A stretch of 64,000 nucleotides of DNA from DASVTR01 sp036387475 (GTDB lineage Bacteria > Acidobacteriota > Blastocatellia > Pyrinomonadales > Pyrinomonadaceae). The notes under the pieces were generated by a model that saw only the letters and a list, made by a program, of their open reading frames with translations, did no database searches and was not told where the DNA came from. Below are positions 16,914 through 26,023 of this stretch, piece by piece (the stretch's first letter is position 1; the number at the start of each line of letters is the position of its first letter). The DNA is taken from NCBI GenBank assembly GCA_036387475.1, contig DASVTR010000016.1:1-64000 (forward strand), given 5' to 3'. The translations under genes were made by a program, and so were the position numbers.

Positions 16914-17939
16914 ATGACGACAGAGATGGACGTTATCGCCTTCACACAACAATTGATAGACATTCCGTCTCTGACTGGCGACGAGGGTGCGCTGGCGCTC
17001 TTTTTAAGAGATTATCTTGAAAGCTTAAACTACAAGGTCGAGTTACAGGAGGTGGCCGGTGGCCGCTCGAACATCGTGGCGCTGACGAATGATGCGCCGC
17101 GCGTCGTGCTCTCGACGCACATGGACACCGTGCCGCCGCACATCCCTGCGAACGAAGACGCAGAGTATATCTACGGGCGCGGAGCGTGCGACGCCAAAGG
17201 CATCATCGCGGCACAGATTGCCGCTGCCGCTCGCCTGCGCGCCGAAGGCATTGAACAACTCGGCCTGCTCTTTACGGTTGACGAAGAGATGAGCAGCCTG
17301 GGCGCGCGCTCTGCAAACGAGCACCCGGCGGCCAAGCAGTGTCGCTACCTGATAAACGGCGAGCCGACAGACAATCTGCTCGCCGTCGGCTCAAAGGGTT
17401 CGCTGCGCGTACGGATTATAACAAGCGGGCGCGCAGCCCATTCCGCTTATCCCGAACACGGCGAATCGGCGATTGAAAAAATGCTCGCCGTCTTGGCAGA
17501 CATACTCGCCGCGCCCTGGCCGCAAGACGAATTCTTTGGTGCGACGACGTGCAACATAGGCACAATCGCGGGCGGCACGCGACCAAACGTGATTCCAGCC
17601 GAGGCCGAGGCCACGTTGCAGATTCGATTGGTGAAGGATTCGGCCTTGATTAAAAACATCTTCGAGAGAGCCATCAAAGGGCGCGTGGAGATAGAGTATC
17701 TTTCCGCCGCCGAGCCTGTGCGAATGCTCGCCGTCGAGGGCTTCGAGCAATGCATCGTGCGTTTCACAACCGATATTCCGTATCTGAAAAACTGGGGGAC
17801 GCCGCTGCTCATCGGGGCAGGCTCAATCCTCGACGCGCACACTGAGCACGAGAGGGTTTCAAAGTCGGAATTGCTGCGCTCCGTCGAACTTTACGCGCAA
17901 CTGGTGCGTGCGCTGCTTGCGCAGGAGCGGCATTCGTAA
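16914..17939 (+). CDS. dapE: M20-family deacylase, probable succinyl-diaminopimelate desuccinylase
   Basis: 341 residues of a two-zinc M20 hydrolase. Metal ligands are seen in STHMDTVPP (His, Asp), GRGACDAKG (Asp), the catalytic and ligand VDEEMSS pair, NGEPTDN (Glu) and the terminal AHTEHE (His). The length and motifs are also close to LysK-type N-acyl-lysine deacetylases. However, the operon carries dapD and an aminotransferase and no LysW or LysZ, so removal of succinyl from N-succinyl-LL-diaminopimelate is the best inference. The start codon lies 11 nt after the lysC stop. Confidence 0.82.
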   Translation: MTTEMDVIAFTQQLIDIPSLTGDEGALALFLRDYLESLNYKVELQEVAGGRSNIVALTNDAPRVVLSTHMDTVPPHIPANEDAEYIYGRGACDAKGIIAAQIAAAARLRAEGIEQLGLLFTVDEEMSSLGARSANEHPAAKQCRYLINGEPTDNLLAVGSKGSLRVRIITSGRAAHSAYPEHGESAIEKMLAVLADILAAPWPQDEFFGATTCNIGTIAGGTRPNVIPAEAEATLQIRLVKDSALIKNIFERAIKGRVEIEYLSAAEPVRMLAVEGFEQCIVRFTTDIPYLKNWGTPLLIGAGSILDAHTEHERVSKSELLRSVELYAQLVRALLAQERHS

Positions 17940-17994
17940 CAGGCTTTCAAACATTACTGCGCGCTAGACGTGCTGCGCGGGTAAGGAGAAACTT

Positions 17995-18714
17995 TTGAAA
18001 ATCGCTTTGATAGGACACGGCACGATGGGCCAACTAATCGAAGCACGCGCACGTGCCGAAGGCTACGAGGTCGCGCTCATCCTGACTTCGAGCGACGCCG
18101 AAGGGCGGAGCAGTGAAGAACTGTCGGGGCGACTGAATGGTCTGGACGTAGCGATTGATTTCTCCGTGGCCGCAGCGTTGCTGGCGAACACAGAGGCGTG
18201 CATGCGTGCGCGTGTGCCCCTCGTGGTGGGGACGACCGGATGGCGCGAGCACGAACTGGAAGTGCGTAGCCTGGTCACGGAGCACGATGGCGCGCTTCTT
18301 TACGGAGCTAATTTCTCAATCGGCGTCAACCTCTTTTATCGCGTCGTTGCGCGGGCCGCAGAGTTATTCGCGGAGTTTGAAGCTTACGCGCCCTTCATCG
18401 AAGAAGCACATCACGCGCGCAAGCGCGATGCGCCATCGGGCACGGCGCTCGTCCTGCGCGATTTGCTCGCGGCACACTACGAACAAGAGATTCCCGTGTC
18501 GAGCACGCGCGCCGGTTATATTCCGGGCACGCACCGCGTCGGCTTTGATTCGACGGCAGAGCAAATCACACTCGTGCACGCGGCTCGCTCGCGCGAGGGT
18601 TTCGCGGCGGGCGCTTTGCTGGCCGCGCGCTGGATTACAAATCGGCGCGGCGTCTACGAATTTTCCGAGATGATGGAAGAGATACTGAAAGAGAGGAGCG
18701 AGGGTAAGCGATGA
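17995..18714 (+). CDS. dapB: 4-hydroxy-tetrahydrodipicolinate reductase
   Basis: 239 residues, starting with TTG after a good AAGGAG (17983-17988). The N-terminal Rossmann motif GHGTMG binds NAD(P)H. The signature EEAHHARKRDAPSGTA near residue 135-150 carries the catalytic His pair, Lys and the SGTA substrate loop. It reduces the DapA product to tetrahydrodipicolinate. Its stop overlaps the dapA start (ATGA). It is slightly shorter than many DapB proteins (about 245-270 residues) but complete. Confidence 0.95.
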   Translation: MKIALIGHGTMGQLIEARARAEGYEVALILTSSDAEGRSSEELSGRLNGLDVAIDFSVAAALLANTEACMRARVPLVVGTTGWREHELEVRSLVTEHDGALLYGANFSIGVNLFYRVVARAAELFAEFEAYAPFIEEAHHARKRDAPSGTALVLRDLLAAHYEQEIPVSSTRAGYIPGTHRVGFDSTAEQITLVHAARSREGFAAGALLAARWITNRRGVYEFSEMMEEILKERSEGKR

Positions 18715-19634
18715 CGATGAACGTTGAATGGCTGCGCGGCTGTGCGACGGCGCTGGTCACGCCGTTTAAGGCGGGCGGTGAAATTGACCTTGAGCGCTTT
18801 CGTCAGTTAGTCGAGCGACAGATTCAGGGCGGCGTGCGCCTGCTTGTGCCGTGCGGGACGACGGGCGAGAGCGTGACGATGACGGAAGAGGAAGACCGTC
18901 TGGTCATCAAAACGACAATCGAGGTTGCGCGCGGGCGTGCGCGTGTGATTGCGGGCACGGGCAGCAACGCGACTGCCGCCGTAATTGAAAACTCGCGCGC
19001 CGCACGCTCCCTCGGCGCTGACGCAGTGCTCGTCGTTGCGCCCTACTACAACAAGCCGATGCAAGGTGGACTCTACGCGCACTTTCGCGCCGTCGCCGAA
19101 GCAATCGAAGGCACGCCCGTCATCATCTACAACGTGCCGGGTCGCACGTCCGTGAATATCTCTGCGGAGACGACTCTCAAGCTCGCGCGCGATGTGGAGA
19201 ATATCGTGGCGACGAAGGAGGCTTCGGGCAATCTCTCGCAGATTATGGCGATTTTGCGCGAGCGGCCAACGGGCTTTCGCGTGTTGTCGGGCGACGACGC
19301 GTTGACGCTGCCGATGATTGCGCTCGGAGCGGACGGCCTCATCTCCGTCGCGTCAAACGAGACGCCGGACTTGATGGCGCGGATGATCGAGGCTGCGCTC
19401 GCGGGCCACTGGGAAGAGGCGCGCGAGCAGCACTATCGTTTGTTGCCTTTGATGGAAGCGAACTTCATCGAATCGAGTCCGGGGCCTGTCAAGGCAGCGA
19501 TGGCGATGATGAATTTGCTGGAAGAGCAGTACCGTCTGCCGCTCGTCCCCATAGAGGAGAAGAGCCGCGCGCGACTCAAAGAAGTGCTCGCAGAGCTTGG
19601 ACTTTTAAAGGAAGCAACACATGTCGCTGCGTGA
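18711..19634 (+). CDS. dapA: 4-hydroxy-tetrahydrodipicolinate synthase
   Basis: 307 residues of a TIM-barrel class I aldolase. Motifs are PCGTTGES, VVAPYYNKPMQGGLYAHF, IIYNVPGRTSVN with the catalytic Tyr, and VATKEASGNL with the Schiff-base Lys. It condenses pyruvate with aspartate semialdehyde. It overlaps dapB by 4 nt and dapD by 14 nt, a sign of translational coupling. Confidence 0.97.
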   Translation: MTMNVEWLRGCATALVTPFKAGGEIDLERFRQLVERQIQGGVRLLVPCGTTGESVTMTEEEDRLVIKTTIEVARGRARVIAGTGSNATAAVIENSRAARSLGADAVLVVAPYYNKPMQGGLYAHFRAVAEAIEGTPVIIYNVPGRTSVNISAETTLKLARDVENIVATKEASGNLSQIMAILRERPTGFRVLSGDDALTLPMIALGADGLISVASNETPDLMARMIEAALAGHWEEAREQHYRLLPLMEANFIESSPGPVKAAMAMMNLLEEQYRLPLVPIEEKSRARLKEVLAELGLLKEATHVAA

Positions 19635-20457
19635 GAGAATCGAAGCGTTGGCCGCCGCCGGGAAGCAGGAATTCTCGAACGAAGATTTCGATTTGTTCGA
19701 CGAGTTCAAAGGGGCGCTCAACGCGGGCGCTGTGCGTGCTGCGGAAAAGGGCGCGGACAATGTTTGGCGCACTAACAGTTGGGTCAAGCAAGGCATCCTG
19801 CTCGGCTTTCGCATGGGCCAACTAATAGAGATGTCAACCACGGATCATAAGCTCATCTTTTACGACAAGGCGACCTACCCTGTGCGACCGACTAGACTCG
19901 AAGAGCGCGTCCGCATCGTGCCGGGCGGGTCGAGCGTGCGCGACGGAGCGTATCTGGCGGCGGGCGTAGTCTGTATGCCGCCTATGTACGTTAACGTTGG
20001 CGCTTACGTTGACGAAGGGACGATGATTGATAGCCACGCGCTCGTCGGCTCGTGTGCGCAAGTTGGTAAGCGCGTGCATCTGTCGGCGGCGGCGCAGGTG
20101 GGCGGCGTGCTGGAGCCAATCGGCGCTGTTCCCGTCATCATCGAAGACGACGTGCTGGTGGGCGGCAACTGCGGCGTCTATGAAGGCACAATCGTACGCG
20201 AGCGAGCGGTGCTTGCGCCGGGCACGATTCTGACGGGCGCAACACCCGTTTACGACCTCGTGCGCGAGCAAGTCTATCGCCGCACAGAGGACGCGCCGTT
20301 GGAGATACCGGCGGGCGCGGTGGTCGTCCCAGGCTCGCGTGCGGTCACGACCGAGCGCGGGCGCGAGTGGAATTTGTCGCTGTATGCGCCCGTCATCGTC
20401 AAGTATCGCGACGAGCGGACGGAGCGCGCTGTGCAACTAGAGGAGTTTTTGCGTTGA
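19621..20457 (+). CDS. dapD: 2,3,4,5-tetrahydropyridine-2,6-dicarboxylate N-succinyltransferase
   Basis: 278 residues. A helical N-terminal domain is followed by a left-handed beta-helix of hexapeptide repeats with the DapD-specific segment GAYVDEGTMIDSHALVGSCA, then HLSAAAQVGGVLEP, then GGNCGVYEG. It succinylates tetrahydrodipicolinate using succinyl-CoA, which defines the succinylase branch of diaminopimelate synthesis. The start is inside the end of dapA and the stop overlaps the dapC TTG start. Confidence 0.97.
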   Translation: MSLRERIEALAAAGKQEFSNEDFDLFDEFKGALNAGAVRAAEKGADNVWRTNSWVKQGILLGFRMGQLIEMSTTDHKLIFYDKATYPVRPTRLEERVRIVPGGSSVRDGAYLAAGVVCMPPMYVNVGAYVDEGTMIDSHALVGSCAQVGKRVHLSAAAQVGGVLEPIGAVPVIIEDDVLVGGNCGVYEGTIVRERAVLAPGTILTGATPVYDLVREQVYRRTEDAPLEIPAGAVVVPGSRAVTTERGREWNLSLYAPVIVKYRDERTERAVQLEEFLR

Positions 20458-21611
20458 GCGAGTTTCGGCCAGCGGCACGTCTTCGCGGCATCGAGAAGAG
20501 TTTGATACGGCAGGTCTTCGACCGCGCGGAGGCGGGCAGCATCAATCTCGGTTTGGGCGAGCCTGACTTGCTGACGCCGGAAGTCGTCCGGCGCGAGGCA
20601 GTGCGTGTTGCCGCCGAAGAGCAGAATGGTTACACGACGCACGCAGGGCTTGAGGCTTTGCGCGAGCGCGTCGGCGCCGATTACGAATTTCTCGAAGGTC
20701 GTTCCGAACGCGTCATCATCACGGCAGGCTCGCAGGAGGCTTTGTATCTGGCATTGATGACGCTGGTGGACGCGGGCGACGAAGTTCTGCTGCCAGACCC
20801 AGGCTTTGTCGCATACCCGACGATTGTCAGGATGGCGGGCGGCGTGTCCGTCTTTTATCGTTTGCCTGCGGGCAATAATTTCAAATTCGATGCGGAGGAT
20901 TTTCGTCGTCGTCTCTCGCCACGCACCAAAGTAGTCGTGTGCATCAGTCCGTCAAATCCGACGGGGCGAGTGTTAACGAGAGATGACTTGCGCTCGATGG
21001 CGGAAGCGCTCGCGGGCACAGACGTGACTGTCATCGCGGATGAGATTTACCGCGATTTGTATTACACGCCGTTGCGACCGGCTTCCTTTTCGGAAGTCTA
21101 CGCGCGCACGCTCGTCATCGGTGGTCTTTCAAAATCCATGAGCATGACGGGCTGGCGGCTCGGCTGGATGTGCGGCGAGGCGGAAGTGATTAAAAGCGCG
21201 CTCGTCCTGCATGGCTACGTGACGACGTGCGCCTCTACGCTTTCACAAAAGGCTGCGCTCGTCGCCTGGACTGCGGAAGCAGAAGAGGCGCGCGCTCACT
21301 TTAGAGAGACGTTTCGCACGCGACGCGATTATCTGCTGTCGCTCATTGAGAGCGAGTTGGGCCTGCGTGCGGTCATGCCCGACGGAGCGTTTTACACGAT
21401 GGTTGATGTTAGCGCTTACGGAAATTCGATGGCTGTCTGCGAGGCGCTGCTCGAACACGGCGTTATCACCGTGCCGGGCGCGGCCTTCGGTGCTGAGAGC
21501 GAGGGATTTCTGCGCGTCTCCTTCTGCGCAGAGTTGCCCGTGCTGGCCGAAGGCGTGCGACGAATGGGCATCGCATTGAAGGAACTGGCGATGACAGGAG
21601 ATTCAAGATAG
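20454..21611 (+). CDS. dapC: PLP aminotransferase, probable succinyldiaminopimelate transaminase
   Basis: 385 residues of a class I/II fold-type I aminotransferase. Visible are GLGEPDLLTP near the N-terminus, SPSNPTGRVL, DEIYRDLYY and the PLP lysine in GGLSKSMSMTGWRLGW. The TTG at 20454 overlaps the dapD stop (TTGA) and follows AGGAG at 20441-20445 with 8-nt spacing, so it is preferred over upstream in-frame ATGs that lie inside dapD. Operon position between dapD and asd indicates the N-succinyl-2-amino-6-ketopimelate to succinyl-LL-diaminopimelate step. Specificity is inferred from context. Confidence 0.88.
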   Translation: MSEFRPAARLRGIEKSLIRQVFDRAEAGSINLGLGEPDLLTPEVVRREAVRVAAEEQNGYTTHAGLEALRERVGADYEFLEGRSERVIITAGSQEALYLALMTLVDAGDEVLLPDPGFVAYPTIVRMAGGVSVFYRLPAGNNFKFDAEDFRRRLSPRTKVVVCISPSNPTGRVLTRDDLRSMAEALAGTDVTVIADEIYRDLYYTPLRPASFSEVYARTLVIGGLSKSMSMTGWRLGWMCGEAEVIKSALVLHGYVTTCASTLSQKAALVAWTAEAEEARAHFRETFRTRRDYLLSLIESELGLRAVMPDGAFYTMVDVSAYGNSMAVCEALLEHGVITVPGAAFGAESEGFLRVSFCAELPVLAEGVRRMGIALKELAMTGDSR

Positions 21612-21686
21612 CGGGTCGAAGTGGCAGTCAAAAGAGGCAGTCAAAATGTCCTTACTGAAAATTTTCGTTGGGAGTTTAGAAGAGCG

Positions 21687-22748
21687 ATGAGCGCGAAAAT
21701 TCGGGTCGGTATCCTGGGCGCGACGGGCATGGTGGGACAGCGGTTCGTGCAACTTCTCGAAGGGCATCCGCAATTTGAAGTCGCGGCGCTGGCGGCTTCT
21801 GAGCGCTCGCGCGGGAAGACTTATGCGGAAGCCTGCGCGTGGCGTTTGCCGTTTGAGATGCCCGCGCGCGTACGCGATTTGAAAGTGGTTGGGCCAGAGC
21901 CGCCGCTCGATTGTGAGTTGGTCTTTTCGAGTCTGCCCGGTGAGATGGCGCGCGAAACGGAAGGCGCATTTAAGCGCGCGGGCTATGCCGTCATCAGCAA
22001 CTCTTCGGCCTATAGGATGGACGAAGACGTGCCGCTCTTAATCCCCGAAGTCAATCACGAGCATCTATCCCTGCTCGATGTGCAACGGGCGTGTGGGGGC
22101 GGCGCGGGCAGCGGCCTTATCGTGACCAATCCGAATTGTTCGACGATTATGCTGGCGCTCGTGCTCGCTCCCTTGCACGCGCGCTTTGGCGTCGAAGCGG
22201 TCGTGGCGACGACAATGCAGGCGCTCTCCGGCGCGGGCTATCCCGGCGTGGCCTCGCTCGACGTGGTTGATAATGTGCTGCCCTTCATCGCCGGCGAAGA
22301 AGAGAAGATTGAGAGCGAGACGTTGAAGATTCTGGGACAGTTAAAGGGGGAGCGCATAGCAGAAGCGCCAATTAAAATCAGCGCGCAGTGTCACCGCGTC
22401 AACGTTTCGGACGGACACATGGCGGCGGTGCGCGTGAAGCTTAGAAAAGCGGCTTCGCTCACGGAGGTGCGCGAGGCTCTCGTGTCTTACACTTCGCTGC
22501 CGCAGGAGTTGCGTCTGCACTCTGCGCCGGAGCGGCCCATCATTGTGCGCGACGAAATGGATCGCCCGCAGCCGCGCCTTGACCGCGATGCGGGCCGAGG
22601 CATGAGCGTCACCGTCGGGCGTCTTCTTCCAGACCACGTGCTCGATTACCGCTTCGTCGCCTTGAGTCATAACACCGTCAGGGGCGCGGCGGGCGCTGCC
22701 ATCCTCAACGCAGAACTGTTGCTTGCTACAGGACGTTTGAAGCCATGA
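21687..22748 (+). CDS. asd: aspartate-semialdehyde dehydrogenase, archaeal/fungal type
   Basis: 353 residues starting MSAKIRVGILGATGMVGQRF. The sequence has the longer archaeal/fungal-branch signatures: ALAASERSRGKTY, SNSSAYRMDEDVPLLIPEVN, VTNPNCSTIMLALV with the catalytic Cys, and SAQCHRVNVSDGHMAAV. It is distinct from the common bacterial Asd. It reduces aspartyl phosphate to the semialdehyde used by DapA, so it functionally joins lysC and dapA although it sits last in the operon. An upstream in-frame ATG at 21621 adds 22 unlikely residues. Confidence 0.93.
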   Translation: MSAKIRVGILGATGMVGQRFVQLLEGHPQFEVAALAASERSRGKTYAEACAWRLPFEMPARVRDLKVVGPEPPLDCELVFSSLPGEMARETEGAFKRAGYAVISNSSAYRMDEDVPLLIPEVNHEHLSLLDVQRACGGGAGSGLIVTNPNCSTIMLALVLAPLHARFGVEAVVATTMQALSGAGYPGVASLDVVDNVLPFIAGEEEKIESETLKILGQLKGERIAEAPIKISAQCHRVNVSDGHMAAVRVKLRKAASLTEVREALVSYTSLPQELRLHSAPERPIIVRDEMDRPQPRLDRDAGRGMSVTVGRLLPDHVLDYRFVALSHNTVRGAAGAAILNAELLLATGRLKP

Positions 22749-22761
22749 TTTAAACCGCCCC

Positions 22762-24546
22762 TTATTGCAGCGGCCAGAACATGGGGACGAGCAGCATGAC
22801 GATGGCGAAGACGGCAATGGTCAGAATCGAGCCGACCTTGACGAAATCGAAGAAGCGATAGCGGCCCGGCGTGAAGATTAGGACGCAGGCAGGCTCAAGC
22901 GGCGTCAGAAACGAGCACGAAGCGGCGTAGGTGACGGTGACGGCGAAGGCGCGCGGGTTGAGGCCGAGCGCGGTGGCCGTCTTGACGGCGATGGGCAGCA
23001 TGACGAGCGCTGCGGCCTGATTTGACATCGGCTGCGTAATCGCCACCGTCATGATGAAGAACCCGGCCATTACTGCGAGGCCGCCGTATGGCTCTCCGAA
23101 GTGGCGTATGATGTCTGCGAGATACTGGTCGGCGTGGGTCTTCTCCATCGCGACGCCGAAGCTAATCATCCCCGCGATGAGAACTATTAATCGCCACTCA
23201 ATCATGTCGTAAATCTCCTGCGTGCGGAGAGCGCGGCTCGCCAGCAGGATGAGCACGCCGATGAGCACGGAGACCGAAAGCGGCAGATTCCAGGGATGCG
23301 TGATTGAGAGAATCAGAAAGACGCCGAAAGCTACGAGCGCCCAGCGACGTTTCCCTGCACGCCCGCGCCGAGCCGATACGTCTTCGAGCAGAAGCAGGTT
23401 GCCTTCCGTCGCTAAAGGTTCGAGTTGCTCGCGCTTGCCCTGCACGAGCAGCACATCGCCGAAGCGCAGCGGCACGGCGCTGATCTTCGACAACAGCGCG
23501 ACGCCGTGGCGGTTAATCGCCAGCACCGTTAATTGATAACGCTGGCGAAACTTTAAGCCCTTCAGCGTCCGGTCAACGAAATCCGAGCCGCGCAGCACCA
23601 TCACTTCAAACAATTCCACGTCGCCCGCTTCCAGCACATTGTCGCTCAACTTAAAGTCGGCTTTAATCTCTATGCCCGTCTCGCTTTTGACGCGCAGGAT
23701 GTCTTCGACACGTCCCTGCACGAGCAGTAAGTCTTCAACTTCAATTCGTTCATGAGCGCTCGGTGCGATGCGTCCCTGTTTGCCGCGCAGGATACCGACA
23801 ACCGTCAAGTCTAACTCTTCACCCAGATTCGCTTCGGCCAGCGTTTTCCCGACGAGCGGCGAACCCGGTCTGACAATCACTTCCGACATGTAAGCGCGGA
23901 TGTTGTATTGGTCGCTCATCGAATCCGAGCCGCCGCGACGCGGCAGCAGCCGCAAGCCTACGAGCAGCATGTAGAGCATTCCGACGCAGACAATGGCGAT
24001 GCCGACCGGCGTTAACTCAAACATCGAAAACGGCTCCATGCCGTAGCGCGGCAGAGCACCGCTCACAGCGAGGTTCGTCGATGTTCCAATCAGCGTGCAT
24101 GTGCCGCCGAGGATTGCGCCGAAGGCAAGCGGCATCAGCAGTTTCGATGGAGCGACCCGCGCACGCTCGCTCATGCCAAGGACGACGGGCACGAACATCG
24201 CTGTCGTCGTCGTGTTTTTCATGACGGCGGCAGAGGCGGCGGCGACGAACATTATCAACACCGTCAGCCGAAATTCGTTGCCGCCCGCAATCCTGTGTAA
24301 GCGCCGCCCGACAACATCAACCACGCCCGTCTTGACCAGCCCGCCCGTCAGGATAAAGAGGCCGGAAATGGTAATCACGATGTCGTTGCCAAAGCCGGAG
24401 AAGGCTTCGGTCGGCGTGAGCGTGCCCGTCACGACGAGCGCGATGACGAGCAGGATTGTTACGATGTCAATTGGAATCCGCTCAGTGCCGAACAGAATAA
24501 GCGCCAACAAGAGCAGGATGAGCACGATTGCGATAGGAGTAGTCAT
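22762..24546 (-). CDS. SLC13-family transporter with two RCK-C (TrkA-C) domains
   Basis: 594 residues. An N-terminal half with about five to six membrane helices (IAIVLILLLLALILFG onward) carries the SLC13/CitT-like re-entrant motif GTCTLIGTSTNLAVSG. Two TrkA-C cytosolic domains follow (about 200-375; VIVRPGSPLVGKTLAEA, then VMVLRGSDFVDRTLKGL). A second membrane half carries PMSNQAAALVMLP. It is expected to import dicarboxylates, sulfate or a similar anion using sodium. An upstream frame to 24585 adds 13 residues encoded largely by the adjacent heptamer repeat and is probably not translated. Convergent with asd. Confidence 0.9.
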   Translation of the reverse strand: MTTPIAIVLILLLLALILFGTERIPIDIVTILLVIALVVTGTLTPTEAFSGFGNDIVITISGLFILTGGLVKTGVVDVVGRRLHRIAGGNEFRLTVLIMFVAAASAAVMKNTTTTAMFVPVVLGMSERARVAPSKLLMPLAFGAILGGTCTLIGTSTNLAVSGALPRYGMEPFSMFELTPVGIAIVCVGMLYMLLVGLRLLPRRGGSDSMSDQYNIRAYMSEVIVRPGSPLVGKTLAEANLGEELDLTVVGILRGKQGRIAPSAHERIEVEDLLLVQGRVEDILRVKSETGIEIKADFKLSDNVLEAGDVELFEVMVLRGSDFVDRTLKGLKFRQRYQLTVLAINRHGVALLSKISAVPLRFGDVLLVQGKREQLEPLATEGNLLLLEDVSARRGRAGKRRWALVAFGVFLILSITHPWNLPLSVSVLIGVLILLASRALRTQEIYDMIEWRLIVLIAGMISFGVAMEKTHADQYLADIIRHFGEPYGGLAVMAGFFIMTVAITQPMSNQAAALVMLPIAVKTATALGLNPRAFAVTVTYAASCSFLTPLEPACVLIFTPGRYRFFDFVKVGSILTIAVFAIVMLLVPMFWPLQ

Positions 24547-24568
24547 AAGCCTGTCTGTTATAATCCAG

Positions 24569-24650
24569 CCATCAGCAATCAGCAATCAGCAGACAGGTTT
24601 TCGGGCCTTCAGGTTTAGCTGAATACTGACTGCTCTATTGCTAATTACTT
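24569..24650. repeat. heptamer-phased repeat (CAGCAAT type)
   Basis: The left part has tandem CAGCAAT units (24571-24597). The right part (24618-24648) holds looser complementary units (GCTGAATACTGACTGC, ATTGCTAAT). It lies in the divergent region between the SLC13 transporter and the response regulator, and so overlaps where their promoters should be. Confidence 0.65.
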
Positions 24651-24664
24651 CAAGGGGGTTTTTT

Positions 24665-25171
24665 ATGAGTGAGCATTGCATTCTTGTGATCGAAGATCAA
24701 GAGGACTTAGCTGAGCTTTATGAGGAAGCGATAAAAAATGCGGGCTACAAGTCGAGGACGGCGCTCACCGGCGAGGAAGGCATCGCGGAGTTTCGCGCCG
24801 CTGGCGCTGACGTTATCCTGCTCGACATGACGCTGCCGGAAATGCACGGAGCGGAAGTGCTGCGCGAGATACGCGCACTCAACGCGAGCGTGCCCGTCAT
24901 CATCATCACGGGCGAGGCCAGCGAGCAATTGCACCAGCAATGCGAGCGCCTCGGCGTCCACGATTATCTGAAGAAGCCTGTTGATTACGACGCGCTGCTG
25001 ACCTCAATCAAGCTGGCGCTGGAAATTCCGCCGGAAGAATCAGAAGTCCTGACGCTGCGCCTGCCCGCCCGCGTCTTAGCACAACTCTCCGAGATTGATC
25101 CCAATCTCGAACGCGCCATCACACGCTTGCTCGACGAGAGCGGCACGAAGAAGATGAAGGCGAAGGGATAA
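24665..25171 (+). CDS. single-receiver response regulator with short C-terminal extension
   Basis: 168 residues. The receiver domain covers residues 1-120: acidic pocket ED near VIEDQEDLAE, phosphoacceptor Asp in VILLDMTLPEM, Thr in IIITGEA, Lys in LKKPVDY. The remaining 45 residues (LRLPARVLAQLSEIDPNLER) resemble a small ribbon-helix-helix-like segment but are not a recognised output domain. ATG 24665 follows CAAGGGGG; a nine-codon longer frame is possible. No partner kinase is adjacent. Confidence 0.9.
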   Translation: MSEHCILVIEDQEDLAELYEEAIKNAGYKSRTALTGEEGIAEFRAAGADVILLDMTLPEMHGAEVLREIRALNASVPVIIITGEASEQLHQQCERLGVHDYLKKPVDYDALLTSIKLALEIPPEESEVLTLRLPARVLAQLSEIDPNLERAITRLLDESGTKKMKAKG

Positions 25172-25187
25172 AGGAAGGTACGGAGCG

Positions 25188-25340
25188 ATGCGGTGACACG
25201 GAGACGCGGCGACGCGGCGAAAAAGAAAGAGCCGCTGTTATAGTCAGAGGTGTTTAATCTATTCCCTGACCATAACAGCGGCCCTTGTGTTTGAACGCTT
25301 CCTCACCGCGCCTCCGAGTCATTGCCTCGTCGTGTCATCG
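25188..25340. repeat. inverted repeat with 8-nt phase and central perfect hairpin
   Basis: Outer arms contain 8-nt units (GACACGGA, GACGCGGC) on the left and complementary degenerate units on the right. In the centre GCCGCTGTTATAGTCAG (25231-25247) pairs with CTGACCATAACAGCGGC (25266-25282) over 17 bp with one G-T wobble. It lies between convergent genes (response regulator and cupin) and probably terminates both. Confidence 0.75.
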
Positions 25341-25346
25341 CGTCTT

Positions 25347-25676
25347 TTACGTGTGCAATAGTTCGATACCATTGTGCGCGATGGCAAGCATGATGCAGTC
25401 TTCCGTGCCTTCGAGTGCGATAGGATGATGTGCGGAGCCTGCCGCGTTAACAAGATAATCGCCCGCGCGATGCTCGCCCGTTTGATCGCGGTAGCCGCCC
25501 TGTAGAATCAAGACTTCTTCGATGCCTGTGTGGCTATGTGCAGGATAGCCGCAGCCCGGCTCCATGCGTATGAAGACGGTCGCGTCGCCCGTCTCTTCAT
25601 CGCGCCGCAGGACGTGTAGATAAACGCCTCTGTGCCTCGTCGCGCGCCACTCGATTGATGAAAGGGAGAACATCAT
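25347..25676 (-). CDS. small cupin-domain protein (ChrR-like cupin)
   Basis: 109 residues forming one cupin barrel. Metal-site motif 1 is PAHSHTGIEEVLILQGGY (two His, Glu); motif 2 is AGSAHHPIAL. This resembles the ChrR/cupin-7 group, found either fused to zinc anti-sigma factors or as stand-alone dioxygenase-like proteins. No anti-sigma domain or sigma gene is present here. Cytosolic. Function unknown. Confidence 0.8.
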   Translation of the reverse strand: MMFSLSSIEWRATRHRGVYLHVLRRDEETGDATVFIRMEPGCGYPAHSHTGIEEVLILQGGYRDQTGEHRAGDYLVNAAGSAHHPIALEGTEDCIMLAIAHNGIELLHT

Positions 25677-25685
25677 TCAACTACG

Positions 25686-25786
25686 AATTCATAATCCAGA
25701 ATTCAGGAGTCAGTAGAAAAGAAAATCAGAATAAAAGCGGGTTGCAGCCGCTTATTCTGGCTTCTGGATTCTGACTTCTGCTTTTA
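25686..25786. repeat. heptamer-phased inverted repeat (CAGAAGT type)
   Basis: The right arm is made of 7-nt units complementary to CAGAAGT, CAGAATC and CAGAAGC. The left arm has matching but more degenerate units. The inner stem CAGAATAAAAGCGG / CCGCTTATTCTG flanks a GTTGCAG loop. It reaches into the stop codon of the upstream 79-residue gene. Confidence 0.75.
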
Positions 25787-26023
25787 CGGTTTTGCTGCGC
25801 TGGCCGACGGGTTATGGTCTATGACTTCCATGATGTCGGAGAAGGCTATCTTGATGATTTCGCCGTCGGGGCGTTCCATCTTGACGCTCGGCTTGGTGAG
25901 CGCCTGCGTCGTTTTCATGCTGCGGACGATGCCGCGTACACGGCTGCCGTCCTGCGTAATGATTTCGATATTGTCTTGGCCGTAAAGGGGCTTGAGGGCT
26001 GCGAGGGCTTTAGTGACTTCCAC
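25784..26023 (-). CDS. small hypothetical protein, possible Sm/SH3-like barrel
   Basis: 79 residues, no signal peptide. The pattern of short strands (NIEIITQDGSRVRGIVRSMK, then VKMERPDGEIIKIAFSDIME) looks like an Sm-like or SH3-like barrel, but I cannot assign a family. Its stop codon is formed inside the adjoining heptamer repeat. It reads toward the cupin gene on the same strand and could share its transcript. Confidence 0.6.
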   Translation of the reverse strand: MEVTKALAALKPLYGQDNIEIITQDGSRVRGIVRSMKTTQALTKPSVKMERPDGEIIKIAFSDIMEVIDHNPSASAAKP

